Assembly: GCA_965214415.1 (NCBI GenBank)
Contig: CBDCBQ010000003.1
Coordinates: 992,001 to 1,056,000, forward strand
DNA: 64,000 bases
DNA from: RH-AL1 sp965214415
GTDB taxonomy: Bacteria > Pseudomonadota > Alphaproteobacteria > Rhizobiales > Beijerinckiaceae
Direction: 5' to 3'
Shown here: positions 38,196 through 48,096 of the stretch, in pieces
Layout of the letters: the number at the start of each line of letters is the position of its first letter
How positions within the stretch are numbered: position 1 is the first letter of the stretch
Made by a program: the position numbers and the translations under genes
The notes under the pieces: model-generated
Database searches by the model: none
The model's input: the letters and a program-made list of their open reading frames with translations, nothing else
What the model was told of the DNA's origin: nothing

Positions 38196-39077
38196 GTGAC
38201 GCCGATCATCCTAGAGCACGGCACCGGCCGCGCGGAGATCGTGCGCGAGGGCGCCGAGCTGCGCGCCTGGTCGGTACGCGGCATGCCGCTCCTGTGGGAG
38301 CCGGACCCGGCGATCTGGCCGGATATCTCGCCGATCCTGTTCCCCGTCGTCGGCTGGACCCGGGACGGCGTGACGGTCGACGGCCGCCGCTATCCGCTCG
38401 GCCTGCACGGCTTCGCGCGCCACAAGACCTTCGAGGTGCTGGAGCAATGGCCAGCGCACGTCCGGCTCGGGCTTGTCGCCGACGACGAGACGCGCGCGCT
38501 CTACCCGTTCGAGTGGTCGCTCGAGATCGAGTACGCGCTCGATGGTCCGGCGCTCGATGTCCGCCTGACCGTCCGCAATCGCGACGAGCGACCGATGCCC
38601 TATGCCTGCGGGCTGCACCCCGGCTTTCGCTGGCCGTTCGCCGGCGGCGAGATGGAAGACTACTCGATCCAGTTCGGCGAGCGCGAGACTGGGCAGGTGC
38701 CGATCGTCACGCCGGGCGGCCTGTTCACGCGGCAGACGCGGCGCATCGCGCTCGACGGGCGACGGCTGCCGCTGTCACCGGCGCTGCTCGAGGCCGAAGC
38801 GTTGTGCTTCCTGGAGCCGCGCGACCGGCGCATCCGGTTCGCGCACACATCGGGGGCGGGCATCGCCGTCCAGCTCGAGAACTTCCCCTACGCCGCGCTA
38901 TGGTCGCGCCCGGCTGGCCGCTTCCTGTCGATCGAGGCCTGGACAGGACACGGCGACTACATCGACGCCGACGGCGATCTCTACGCCAAGCCCTCGATGC
39001 GTCATCTGCCGGTTGGCGGCAGCGCGGTGCACGCGGCGAAATTTTCCTTCGTTCGCCCGCATCTTTTGTTTCGCTAG
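38196..39077 (+). CDS. Aldose 1-epimerase family protein
   Basis: Galactose-mutarotase superfamily protein of 293 aa, similar in layout to LacX/YeaD-type epimerases. Visible motifs are PLLWEPDPAIWPDISPILFPVVG, LHGFARHKTFEVLE and the putative catalytic His in CGLHPGFRWPF; the acid residue would lie in the C-terminal SIEAWTGHGD. The start GTG at 38196 lies ten bases after the lipid kinase gene, so the two are probably co-transcribed. Natural substrate unknown. Confidence 0.85.
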   Translation: MTPIILEHGTGRAEIVREGAELRAWSVRGMPLLWEPDPAIWPDISPILFPVVGWTRDGVTVDGRRYPLGLHGFARHKTFEVLEQWPAHVRLGLVADDETRALYPFEWSLEIEYALDGPALDVRLTVRNRDERPMPYACGLHPGFRWPFAGGEMEDYSIQFGERETGQVPIVTPGGLFTRQTRRIALDGRRLPLSPALLEAEALCFLEPRDRRIRFAHTSGAGIAVQLENFPYAALWSRPAGRFLSIEAWTGHGDYIDADGDLYAKPSMRHLPVGGSAVHAAKFSFVRPHLLFR

Positions 39078-39145
39078 GGCGGGTTGGCAGGATTTCGCAA
39101 ACCTGACATCACACCCGCCTTCGCAATCAGAAGAATGGATCGTTC

Positions 39146-40093
39146 ATGAGTGTCGCCGAACAGAGCAATTCCGACGTGATCCGGTCGGGCGCCGACGGCG
39201 GCAAGGTCATCGACGGCAAGATCGCCGCGGAGCAGGTGATCGCCGAAGTGACCGAGCGCACCAAGGCGCTCTTGGCCAAGGGCATCCAGCCGGGCCTCGC
39301 CGTGGTGCTCGTCGGCGAGAACCCGGCGAGCCAGGTGTACGTCAAGGCCAAGGGCAAGGCGGCGAAAGCGGCGGGCTTCCATTCGGTGCAGCACGACCTG
39401 CCGGCGACGACCTCGGAAGCGGACCTGCTCAAGCTCGTCGACGAGCTCAACAACGATCCAGCGATCCACGGCATCCTGGTGCAGCTGCCGCTGCCCGAGG
39501 GCATCAATTCGACCAAGGTTCTGGAATCGATCGATCCCGACAAGGATGCCGATGGCTTCCACCCGGTCAACGTCGGCCTCTTGGCGATCGGCTCGACCGA
39601 GCGCGCGCTGGTGCCGTGCACCCCGGCCGGCAGCCTCGTCCTCGTCGAGAAAGCCGCGGCCGCGCTCGGCGTCAGGCTCGACGGCCTGAACGCCGTCATC
39701 GTCGGTCGATCGAACATCGTCGGCAAGCCGATGGTCCAGCTGCTGCTGGCGAAAAACATGACCGTGACGATCGCGCACTCGCGCACCAAGGATCTCGCCA
39801 GCGTCGTGCGCGCCGCCGACCTCGTGGTGGCGGCCGTCGGCCGGCCCGAGATGGTGAAGGGCGACTGGATCAAGCCCGGCGCGATCGTGATCGACGTCGG
39901 CATCAACCGCATCGAGGGCGAGGGCACCAAGGCGGACGGGTCGCCCAAGACCAGGCTCGTCGGCGACGTCGATTACGCGGGCGCCGCCAAGAACGCCGCC
40001 GCGATCACGCCGGTACCGGGCGGCGTCGGCCCGATGACGATCGCAATGCTGATGTCGAACACGCTGCGCTCGGCCGAACGCGCGGCGGGGTAG
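39146..40093 (+). CDS. folD: Bifunctional methylenetetrahydrofolate dehydrogenase/cyclohydrolase
   Basis: Cytoplasmic enzyme of 315 aa interconverting methylene-, methenyl- and formyl-tetrahydrofolate. Catalytic elements are Y65 and K69 in SQVYVKAKGK, DGFHPVNVG, the NADP-binding VIVGRSNIVGKP and the C-terminal PVPGGVGPMT. It is about 20 residues longer at the N-terminus than the E. coli enzyme. It supplies one-carbon units for purine synthesis (purF is nearby) and works with glyA at 56310. Confidence 0.96.
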   Translation: MSVAEQSNSDVIRSGADGGKVIDGKIAAEQVIAEVTERTKALLAKGIQPGLAVVLVGENPASQVYVKAKGKAAKAAGFHSVQHDLPATTSEADLLKLVDELNNDPAIHGILVQLPLPEGINSTKVLESIDPDKDADGFHPVNVGLLAIGSTERALVPCTPAGSLVLVEKAAAALGVRLDGLNAVIVGRSNIVGKPMVQLLLAKNMTVTIAHSRTKDLASVVRAADLVVAAVGRPEMVKGDWIKPGAIVIDVGINRIEGEGTKADGSPKTRLVGDVDYAGAAKNAAAITPVPGGVGPMTIAMLMSNTLRSAERAAG

Positions 40094-40107
40094 GAGGCGG
40101 TCCTGCC

Positions 40108-40259
40108 TCAAGCGTTCGCTGCGAGGCCCTTCTGCTTGATGATCGTGAGAACCGACGCATCGCGCAACGCGTCGTCGAAAAGCTCCTCCCGACCGCGAAC
40201 TTGCGAAACGCGGCAGTTTTGAAGACCAGCACCAGCGTGGCCCCGCCGTTCGCGACCAA
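40108..40259 (-). pseudogene. Remnant of a RelE/HigB-type toxin gene
   Basis: On the minus strand one frame reads VFKTAAFRKFAVG, and after a shift near 40188 the next frame reads REELFDDALRDASVLTIIKQKGLAANA followed by a stop. The pieces match the pattern of RelE/ParE-family toxins of Hyphomicrobiales (VFKT..F.RFA, then a D..L.DA helix, then .IKQ...). The GLxDADLGGG part and the C-terminal half are missing. No antitoxin gene remains. The fit is by eye and needs a profile search. Confidence 0.5.
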
Positions 40260-40339
40260 CCCCTCGGAAACCCTCTAGGCATGACACCTCTAGAGGATGA
40301 GGCCGTGGCCGCGTTCGCGGTTGCTGAGCCGATGGAATG

Positions 40340-40822
40340 CTACAGCTTCGCCATCACGTGCTCGGCCTTCGTCGTGTCGGCCTCGACGGGGTTCGGCTCC
40401 AGGGCGAGGCTCTTCACGACGCCGTCCTCGACGATCATCGAGTAGCGATGCGAGCGCACGCCGAGGCCGTGCCCGATGAGGTCGAGGTCGGCCCCGATCG
40501 CCTGCGCGAACTTGGCGCTGCCGTCGGCCAGGAACGTCACCTTGCCCTCGCCGCCCGTGTGCTTGGCCCAGGCGCCCATCACGAAGACGTCGTTGACGCC
40601 CGTCACCAGCACTTCGTCGACACCCTTGGCCTTCATCGCCGCGGCGTTCTCGATGAAGCCGGGCAGGTGGTTCATGCTGCAGGTCGGGGTGAAGGCGCCG
40701 GGCACGCCGATCAGCACGACCTTGCGATGGGCGAAGATGTCCTTGCCCTCGCGCGGCGCCGGCCCGTCCGGCGTCATCACGGTGAATGTCGCGTCGGGAA
40801 TGATGTCGCCTTCTTTGATCAT
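40340..40822 (-). CDS. Peroxiredoxin, Prx5/glutaredoxin-dependent type
   Basis: Thiol peroxidase of 160 aa that reduces peroxides in the cytoplasm. The peroxidatic Cys is C49 in GVPGAFTPTCS, the Prx5 signature, and VNDVFVMGAWAK follows. There is no fused glutaredoxin domain, so an external glutaredoxin or thioredoxin is needed. The ATG at 40822 is the family start. It lies downstream of the DsbD-like gene on the same strand (29 bp gap), so co-transcription is likely. Confidence 0.92.
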   Translation of the reverse strand: MIKEGDIIPDATFTVMTPDGPAPREGKDIFAHRKVVLIGVPGAFTPTCSMNHLPGFIENAAAMKAKGVDEVLVTGVNDVFVMGAWAKHTGGEGKVTFLADGSAKFAQAIGADLDLIGHGLGVRSHRYSMIVEDGVVKSLALEPNPVEADTTKAEHVMAKL

Positions 40823-40851
40823 TTTCTGGCCCTCGGTATGAGCATTGGCGG

Positions 40852-41718
40852 CTACCGCGTCGCCGGCGTGGTGTCGAGCTTTTCGTCGATCACGAAGCTC
40901 TTTGCCGTCCGCGCCAGGGTCAGCGTCACCGGGACCGGCTTTTGGTCCGGCGCCCGCACGCTCTGCGCGGCGACCAGCGTCCATGTCGACGGTCCGGTCT
41001 TGCGCGTGGCGAAGAAAAAGCCTTCCGGCGCGTCGGCGAAAATGTCCTCGACCAGGCCGGCGCCTTTCCAGGTCAGCGTCCAGGTCGCCTTGGCGGCGCC
41101 GTGGACCGGCACGATCGCGAGCGCTTCCCGCTCCGCGGGTGTCGCGGGCGTCGGCACGTCGGTGAGCGCCGCGCGGACGAGAGCGGCATCGTCGCCGCCG
41201 CCAGGCTTCAAGGTGATGTCGGCCGTGCCATGCTCGGGAATGCAGATCTTGTCGCAGACCGCGTAGCTGAGATCGACATGCAGCATCGCCGCTTGCCCCG
41301 CGTCGGCCGGCTTCACCGTCACCGGAAAGACCACGCGGTCGGTGTAGCCGAACGCCTCGAGACCATCCTCGACGATGCGGCCCGGAGCCGGGAACAACAC
41401 GCGGGCGGCCGTGACGTTCTTCGAGCCATCGAAGGCGAACACCGGCGGGACACCCGCGTCGCCAGGCTGCCGCCAGTAGGTGTGCGACCCTTTCGGCATT
41501 GTGATCTCGATGCCGGCCTCGTAGGTGCCGTCGTGCAGCGGCGTGCCGGCAACGAGCCGCAGCTTGGTTCCCTGCTCGATGGCCTTGGGGGTCGCCATTT
41601 GAGCATGCGCTGAGGTCGCGAACATGAGCCCCGTGCAGAAAAGGCACACGGCCGGCCAAACACTGGCCTGACCGAAAATCGCCAGAGCCGACTGGAGGGA
41701 ATTTTGCTTAACTGTCAT
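40852..41718 (-). CDS. Periplasmic DsbD N-terminal-domain-like protein
   Basis: Secreted protein of 288 aa with a signal peptide (VWPAVCLFCTGLMFATSAHA). It contains the immunoglobulin-like DsbD-alpha fold with YWRQPGDAGVPPVF and the Cys pair of YAVCDKICIPE that in DsbD passes electrons to periplasmic partners. The transmembrane and thioredoxin domains of full DsbD are missing, so another membrane reductase must feed it. It is divergent from the YqgE gene and upstream of the peroxiredoxin gene. Confidence 0.88.
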   Translation of the reverse strand: MTVKQNSLQSALAIFGQASVWPAVCLFCTGLMFATSAHAQMATPKAIEQGTKLRLVAGTPLHDGTYEAGIEITMPKGSHTYWRQPGDAGVPPVFAFDGSKNVTAARVLFPAPGRIVEDGLEAFGYTDRVVFPVTVKPADAGQAAMLHVDLSYAVCDKICIPEHGTADITLKPGGGDDAALVRAALTDVPTPATPAEREALAIVPVHGAAKATWTLTWKGAGLVEDIFADAPEGFFFATRKTGPSTWTLVAAQSVRAPDQKPVPVTLTLARTAKSFVIDEKLDTTPATR

Positions 41719-41775
41719 GAAAGGACCACCGCATTCTGGACGGCTATATTCGACGACTGACCTCGATCCGTAACG

Positions 41776-42432
41776 ATGAAGGCACCGATCATGAGAGGGA
41801 CGAGACACGAGACGCCGCGTGGCTTCAACGGTGGCGCTCTCTTTCAACATCACGGCGGCTTTCTCGACGGGCAGATGCTGGTGGCGATGCCGGGCATGAC
41901 GGACGAGCGGTTCGCCCGGTCGGTGATCTACCTCTGTGCCCATTCGGAAGAAGGGGCAATGGGCATCGTCATCAACCGCCCGGCCAGCAAGGTCCGCTTT
42001 CCCGACCTCCTGGTCCAGCTCGAGGTCATCGCCGAGGACGAGGCGATTCGCCTGCCCGGCAAGGCCGGCATGATGCAGGTCCTGCGAGGCGGGCCGGTCG
42101 AGACAGGGCGCGGCTTCGTGCTGCACACCAATGACTTCTTCATCGACAACTCGACGCTGCCGATCGACGGCGCCGTTTCGCTCACCGCGACCGTCGACAT
42201 CCTGCGCGCCATCGCCGCCGGCTCGGGGCCGGACCGCGCCGTGCTCGCGCTCGGGTATGCCGGCTGGCAGGCCGGTCAGCTCGAGGCCGAGATCCAGCAC
42301 AATGGCTGGCTCAACGTGCCCGCCGACACCTCGCTGATCTTCGATGACGCGCTCGACTCGAAGTACGAGCGTGCCGTCCGCCATGTCGGCATCGATCTGG
42401 CGCGCCTGTCGCCGCACGCCGGGCACGCGTAG
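41776..42432 (+). CDS. YqgE/AlgH family protein (UPF0301)
   Basis: Protein of 218 aa of the widely conserved UPF0301 family. Hallmarks are FLDGQMLVAMPGM, RSVIYLCAHSEEGAMGIVINRP, VLRGGPVETGRGFVLH and LGYAGWQAGQLEAEI. The fold is known but the function is not; in Pseudomonas AlgH affects alginate control. It is divergent from the DsbD-like gene and followed by radA. Confidence 0.92.
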   Translation: MKAPIMRGTRHETPRGFNGGALFQHHGGFLDGQMLVAMPGMTDERFARSVIYLCAHSEEGAMGIVINRPASKVRFPDLLVQLEVIAEDEAIRLPGKAGMMQVLRGGPVETGRGFVLHTNDFFIDNSTLPIDGAVSLTATVDILRAIAAGSGPDRAVLALGYAGWQAGQLEAEIQHNGWLNVPADTSLIFDDALDSKYERAVRHVGIDLARLSPHAGHA

Positions 42433-42514
42433 CCCACGAACTGAGGTCGCGCTTCCATTTGATCATGGTTTGTTCTAGTCTCGCCGCGAGCGTTTGAAAG
42501 CACGGCGGACGGGC

Positions 42515-43984
<1,470 letters not shown>

Positions 43985-44073
43985 CGGGACAGTCTGGCTT
44001 CGTTATAAGCGCGCCAGTTGCCTCGAACCAGCGCAAGTGGACGCGGGTGAAGCAAGCCTGAGGGCCCCGGCCG

Positions 44074-44733
44074 ATGCCGTCTTATCTCGATCTCGGCGTG
44101 CTCGCGATCATCCTGGTCTCGGCGCTGCTCGCCATGCTGCGCGGCTTCACGCGCGAGGTTCTGGCGATCGCGTCCTGGATCGCGGCTGCTGCGGCGGGCG
44201 CCTACCTCTATCCCTTCCTGCTTCCCTACGTGAAGCCGTATGTCTCGAAGGAGCCGTGGGCGTCGATTGCCTCCGCCACCGCGATCTTCTTCGTCGCGCT
44301 GATCGTCGTATCGATCATCACCGTGAACCTCTCCGACGCGATCCTCGATTCGAAGGTCGGCGCGCTCGATCGTTCGCTCGGTTTCCTGTTCGGGGTCGCG
44401 CGCGGTTTCGTCCTGTGCGTGATCGGCTATGTCTTCTTCTCGATGCTCGACCCGCTCGACAAGCAGCCGATCTGGATGCAGCAGGCGAAGACGCGACCGA
44501 TCCTGCAGAGCGTCGGCGACGACATGACGGCGATGCTGCCGCACGATCTGCTCAGCAAGATCATCAAACCCAGGGCGACGACGCCGGGCGACGAGCCGCC
44601 GTCCGAGAATGCCGGTCCGGGAGACAAGTCGGGCGCGACCCCCGCCGACCAGGGCGCGCCCGATGCCGATTCGCCCGTGCCGCTCCCGCCGACTCGCGAT
44701 CGCACCGGAGACAACGGTGGAAAAGAGCCCTGA
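44074..44733 (+). CDS. cvpA: CvpA family membrane protein
   Basis: Inner-membrane protein of 219 aa with four predicted helices (LGVLAIILVSALLAML, IASWIAAAAAGAYLYPFLL, ASATAIFFVALIVVSIITV and RGFVLCVIGYVFFSML) and a Pro/Asp-rich cytoplasmic tail of about 60 residues. CvpA is linked in E. coli to colicin V production and envelope stress and lies upstream of purF, as here (135 bp gap). Function remains loosely defined. Confidence 0.93.
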   Translation: MPSYLDLGVLAIILVSALLAMLRGFTREVLAIASWIAAAAAGAYLYPFLLPYVKPYVSKEPWASIASATAIFFVALIVVSIITVNLSDAILDSKVGALDRSLGFLFGVARGFVLCVIGYVFFSMLDPLDKQPIWMQQAKTRPILQSVGDDMTAMLPHDLLSKIIKPRATTPGDEPPSENAGPGDKSGATPADQGAPDADSPVPLPPTRDRTGDNGGKEP

Positions 44734-44868
44734 GGTGGGTGCGCCGCACAAAGGTTATGCTGGCATTCGAGCGCGCGGCGATTATTTAACCTTCGTGACG
44801 CTACCGGTCTCGGCATCCTGGTCGGATCGGTCGCTGGTGGACGGCCGCCGCGGCGCCGCGAGGTAAAG

Positions 44869-46407
44869 ATGACCGACACGAGCGATGCAGCGGCACTCGA
44901 TCTCGATGAACGGGCACCGGGCGCCGACGGTTCGTCCCTCGACTGCTTGCCTGTCGACGATACGCCCTTCGATCCGGACGCCGATCGGCTCCGCGAGGAA
45001 TGCGGCGTCTTTGGCATCTTCGGCCATCCCGATGCCGCCGCCGTCGTCGCGCTCGGCCTACACGCGCTGCAGCACCGTGGTCAGGAGGCAGCCGGCATCG
45101 TCGCCTTCGATGGAAACCGTTTCAATTCCGAGCGCCGCCTCGGGCTGGTCGGCGACCATTTTTCCAAGACCTCGACCATCGCGCGCCTGCCCGGCGCCTC
45201 GGCGATCGGCCATGTCCGCTACTCGACGACGGGCGAGACGATCCTGCGCAACGTGCAGCCGCTGTTCGCCGAACTCGACACCGGCGGCATCGCGGTCTGC
45301 CACAACGGCAATCTTACCAATGGTCTGACCCTGCGCCGCGAGCTGATTCGCGATGGCGCGATCTACCAGTCGACCTCCGACACCGAGGTGATCCTGCATC
45401 TCGTCGCGCGCAGCCGTCGCCCGCGCGTCATCGAGCGCTTCATCGAGGCATTGCGCGAGGTCGAGGGCGCCTACGCGCTCGTCACGCTGTCGAACAAGGC
45501 GCTGATCGGCGCACGCGACCCGCTCGGCATCCGCCCGCTCGTTCTGGGCGAGCTCGACGGCCATCACATCCTCGCCTCCGAGACCTGCGCGCTCGACATC
45601 ATCGGCGCGCGTTTCGTCCGCGATGTCGAGAACGGTGAGATCGTCGTCATCACCGATGCCGGCGTCGAGAGCCTGCGGCCTTTCCCGAAGATCGCGCCGC
45701 GCCCCTGCATCTTCGAGTACATCTACTTCTCGCGGCCGGACTCGGTCGTGCACGGGCGCTCGGTCTACGACATCCGCAAGAAGATGGGTGCCGAACTCGC
45801 CCGCGAGTGCGAGACCAACGCCGATGTCGTCGTGCCGGTGCCCGACTCGGGCGTGCCGGCGGCGATCGGCTACGCGCAGGCCTCCGGCATCCCATTCGAG
45901 CTCGGCATAATCCGCAACCATTACGTCGGGCGCACCTTCATTCAGCCGACGCAGACGACGCGCGAGCTGGGCGTGCGCCTCAAGCACAGCGCCAACCGCT
46001 CCGTCGTCGCCGGCAAGCGCATCGTGCTGATCGACGACTCGATCGTTCGCGGCACCACCTCGGTCAAGATCGTGCGCATGATGCGCGAAGCTGGCGCGCG
46101 CGAGGTTCATTTCCGGATCTCCTCGCCGCCCATCCAGCACCCGGACTACTACGGGATCGACACGCCCGAGCGCGAGAAGCTGCTGGCCGCGACCCATTCG
46201 CTCGAGGAGATGCGCCTCTACATCGGCTGCGACACGCTGGCCTTCCTGTCCGTCGATGGCATCTACCGGGCGATGGGCGAGGAGCGCCGCGATCCGATCC
46301 GGCCGCAATTCACCGACCATTGCTTCACCGGCGAATATCCGACCTACCTGACCGACGTGATCGGCGAGCACCGCAGCCAGCTCTCGCTCCTGGCCGAGGC
46401 GGGCTAG
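44869..46407 (+). CDS. purF: Amidophosphoribosyltransferase
   Basis: First committed enzyme of purine synthesis, 512 aa. The N-terminal glutaminase nucleophile is C45 in REECGVFGI, exposed after cleavage of a 44-residue propeptide. The glutaminase domain shows GHVRYSTTGE, and the phosphoribosyltransferase domain has the PRPP motif IVLIDDSIVRGTTS. Cys residues for a structural Fe-S cluster are not obvious. GAGG precedes the ATG. It follows cvpA as in many bacteria. Confidence 0.96.
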   Translation: MTDTSDAAALDLDERAPGADGSSLDCLPVDDTPFDPDADRLREECGVFGIFGHPDAAAVVALGLHALQHRGQEAAGIVAFDGNRFNSERRLGLVGDHFSKTSTIARLPGASAIGHVRYSTTGETILRNVQPLFAELDTGGIAVCHNGNLTNGLTLRRELIRDGAIYQSTSDTEVILHLVARSRRPRVIERFIEALREVEGAYALVTLSNKALIGARDPLGIRPLVLGELDGHHILASETCALDIIGARFVRDVENGEIVVITDAGVESLRPFPKIAPRPCIFEYIYFSRPDSVVHGRSVYDIRKKMGAELARECETNADVVVPVPDSGVPAAIGYAQASGIPFELGIIRNHYVGRTFIQPTQTTRELGVRLKHSANRSVVAGKRIVLIDDSIVRGTTSVKIVRMMREAGAREVHFRISSPPIQHPDYYGIDTPEREKLLAATHSLEEMRLYIGCDTLAFLSVDGIYRAMGEERRDPIRPQFTDHCFTGEYPTYLTDVIGEHRSQLSLLAEAG

Positions 46408-46409
46408 GC

Positions 46410-46697
46410 TCACCAATTCAGGTTCGCCGCGCCGCATGTGGCGCAGACCGAGGCGCCGCGCGGCACGTCGGCGCGGCAGAGCTGGCACTTGCCCCATTGC
46501 CGGGTCACATGCGTGACCAGCATCTTGGCCTCCTCGAGCGCCAGGCCTGACGCCTCCTTCACCTGCCGGATCGCCAGCAACGGGCTGCCGCGCGCCTGCG
46601 TGGCGAGCGCGTATTTGTCCTTGTCGCCGAGGTTGGCCGGCCATAGGACGTCGCACTTGCACCTGAGACAGCGAATGCGTGGATCGTCTTCGGCCAT
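46410..46697 (-). CDS. Double zinc-ribbon protein with L7/L12-like helix
   Basis: Protein of 95 aa. An N-terminal CLRCKC cluster (C10, C13, C15) and a C-terminal zinc ribbon (C71, C74, C85, C88) flank a helix segment IRQVKEASGLALEEAKMLV. This segment closely resembles the KxxREATGLGLKEAKxLV motif of the ribosomal protein L7/L12 C-terminal domain. The same module occurs in small proteins of unknown function, so a link to translation factors is conceivable but not shown. It is divergent from the SDR gene at 46733 and two bases from the convergent purF stop. Confidence 0.7.
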   Translation of the reverse strand: MAEDDPRIRCLRCKCDVLWPANLGDKDKYALATQARGSPLLAIRQVKEASGLALEEAKMLVTHVTRQWGKCQLCRADVPRGASVCATCGAANLNW

Positions 46698-46732
46698 GGC
46701 GATCGAGCGTAGACATCCCGCGAGAGCGAGCA

Positions 46733-47503
46733 ATGACGCCGAATGACAGACCCCTCGCCGGCCGCGTCGCGTGCGTCACCGGCGCCTCGCGCGGCATCGG
46801 TCGCGCCGTTGCGGTCGAGCTGGCCCGAGCCGGCGCGCACGTCGTCGCGCTCGCCCGCACGCAGGGCGCGCTCGAGGAGCTCGACGACGCCATTCGCGAG
46901 GCCGGTTCGTCGGCCACGTTGGTGCCGTGCGACATCACCGATTATCCGGCCCTCGATCGTCTCGGCGCGGCGATTCACGAGCGCTGGGGAAAGCTCGACG
47001 TGCTCGTCGGCAACGCCGGCGTGCTCGGCCCGCTGACGCCGCTCGCGCATCTCGATCCGAAGCAATGGGACAATGTGTTCGCCGTCAACGTCACCGCCAA
47101 CCTGCGGCTGATCCGCTCGCTCGACCTGCCGCTGCGCGGGTCCGACGCCGGACGCGTGGTTATGATGACCTCGGGCGCGGCCCATCGCGCGCAGCTCAAG
47201 CCCTACTGGGGGCCTTATGCGATCACCAAGGGCGCCGTCGATTCGATCGTGCGCACCTACGCGGCGGAGACGGAAGGCCTGACGCCGGTCAAGGTGATGG
47301 CGGCGAGCCCCGGTCCGGTCCGCACGATGATGCGCAAGCAGGCGATGCCGGGCGAGGACCCGTCGATCTTACCGGCGCCGGAAGAGGTCGCGCCGAAGAT
47401 CGTCGCGCTGTGCCTGCCGTCCTGGACGCAGACCGGCAAGCTCTACGATTGTCCGACGGGTTCGGTCCTGAGCTTCCAAGGCCCCGCCGCTTCGGCGGAC
47501 TAG
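46733..47503 (+). CDS. Short-chain dehydrogenase/reductase, YciK-like
   Basis: SDR of 256 aa with cofactor motif TGASRGIGRAVAVELA, NAGVLGPLTPLAH, Ser in MMTSGAAHRAQ and catalytic YAITKGAV. The GVLGPLTPL segment and length fit the YciK group of uncharacterised oxidoreductases found next to purF or serB in alphaproteobacteria. The ATG at 46733 is chosen over an upstream in-frame start because the core begins directly after it. Substrate unknown. Confidence 0.88.
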   Translation: MTPNDRPLAGRVACVTGASRGIGRAVAVELARAGAHVVALARTQGALEELDDAIREAGSSATLVPCDITDYPALDRLGAAIHERWGKLDVLVGNAGVLGPLTPLAHLDPKQWDNVFAVNVTANLRLIRSLDLPLRGSDAGRVVMMTSGAAHRAQLKPYWGPYAITKGAVDSIVRTYAAETEGLTPVKVMAASPGPVRTMMRKQAMPGEDPSILPAPEEVAPKIVALCLPSWTQTGKLYDCPTGSVLSFQGPAASAD

Positions 47504-47522
47504 CACGCGAGGGAAACGCTCG

Positions 47523-48062
47523 ATGAAAACGCTGATCACCGCGCTTTTAGGGGCGCTCGTCGCAATACCGGCGCTCGCCGGCGACATCGAGGTGAGCCAC
47601 CCCTGGCTGCGCGCGACGCCGCACGGCGCGCCTGTCGCGGGCGGCTACGCGACGATCGTCAACCACGGCCGCACGCCGGATCACCTCATCGGGGCGAGCC
47701 TGCCGATGGCGCCGCACGGCGAGGTGCATTCGATGTCGATGACGAACGGAATCATGCATATGGCCCGCCTCGCCGAGGGCCTCGTCATCGCGCCCGGCGC
47801 CACGGTGACGCTGACGCCGGGCGGCTACCATCTGATGTTCTTGAAGCCGACCGCGCAGCTCAAGGAAGGCGCGCAGATCGCCGGCTCGCTCACCTTCGCG
47901 AAGGCGGGGACGATCGCCGTCACCTTCCCGGTGGCCGGCATGGCCGCCAAGGCGGCGCCCGGAACGGCGCCGGCAGCCGACGACATGTCTGGTATGGACA
48001 TGAAGGGTATGGACATGAAGGGCATGGACATGAAGGGTGCGGACATGAAGGTCCTGCGCTGA
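47523..48062 (+). CDS. Periplasmic copper chaperone PCuAC with Met-rich repeat tail
   Basis: Protein of 179 aa with a signal peptide (LITALLGALVAIPALAG) and a PCuAC domain that binds Cu(I) for delivery to cytochrome oxidase. The copper ligands of the H..M..HxM motif are H69, M80, H103 and M105. The C-terminus adds four 15-bp tandem repeats (47991-48050) encoding GMDMK, GMDMK, GMDMK and GADMK, an unusual Met-rich tail that would enlarge copper capacity. No Sco gene is adjacent. It is convergent with the insert at 48097. Confidence 0.92.
   Translation: MKTLITALLGALVAIPALAGDIEVSHPWLRATPHGAPVAGGYATIVNHGRTPDHLIGASLPMAPHGEVHSMSMTNGIMHMARLAEGLVIAPGATVTLTPGGYHLMFLKPTAQLKEGAQIAGSLTFAKAGTIAVTFPVAGMAAKAAPGTAPAADDMSGMDMKGMDMKGMDMKGADMKVLR
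47991..48050 (+). repeat. 15-bp tandem repeats at the 3' end of the PCuAC gene
   Basis: Four copies of GGTATGGACATGAAG, with one change in the third and two in the fourth copy, in frame. Each encodes Gly-Met-Asp-Met-Lys or a close variant. Near-identity suggests recent expansion by slippage. Confidence 0.92.
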
Positions 48063-48096
48063 CAAGCTCGAGTGCGCCCAGCTTGTGGAAACGCGC

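Noticed and set aside
40272..40296. Hairpin CCTCTAG/CTAGAGG as terminator downstream of the peroxiredoxin gene
   Set aside because: Long loop, no T-tract on either strand; too weak to call.
46679..46732. Upstream extension of the SDR gene to an earlier in-frame ATG
   Set aside because: The extension overlaps the divergent zinc-ribbon gene start and the SDR cofactor motif sits at the usual distance from the ATG at 46733.
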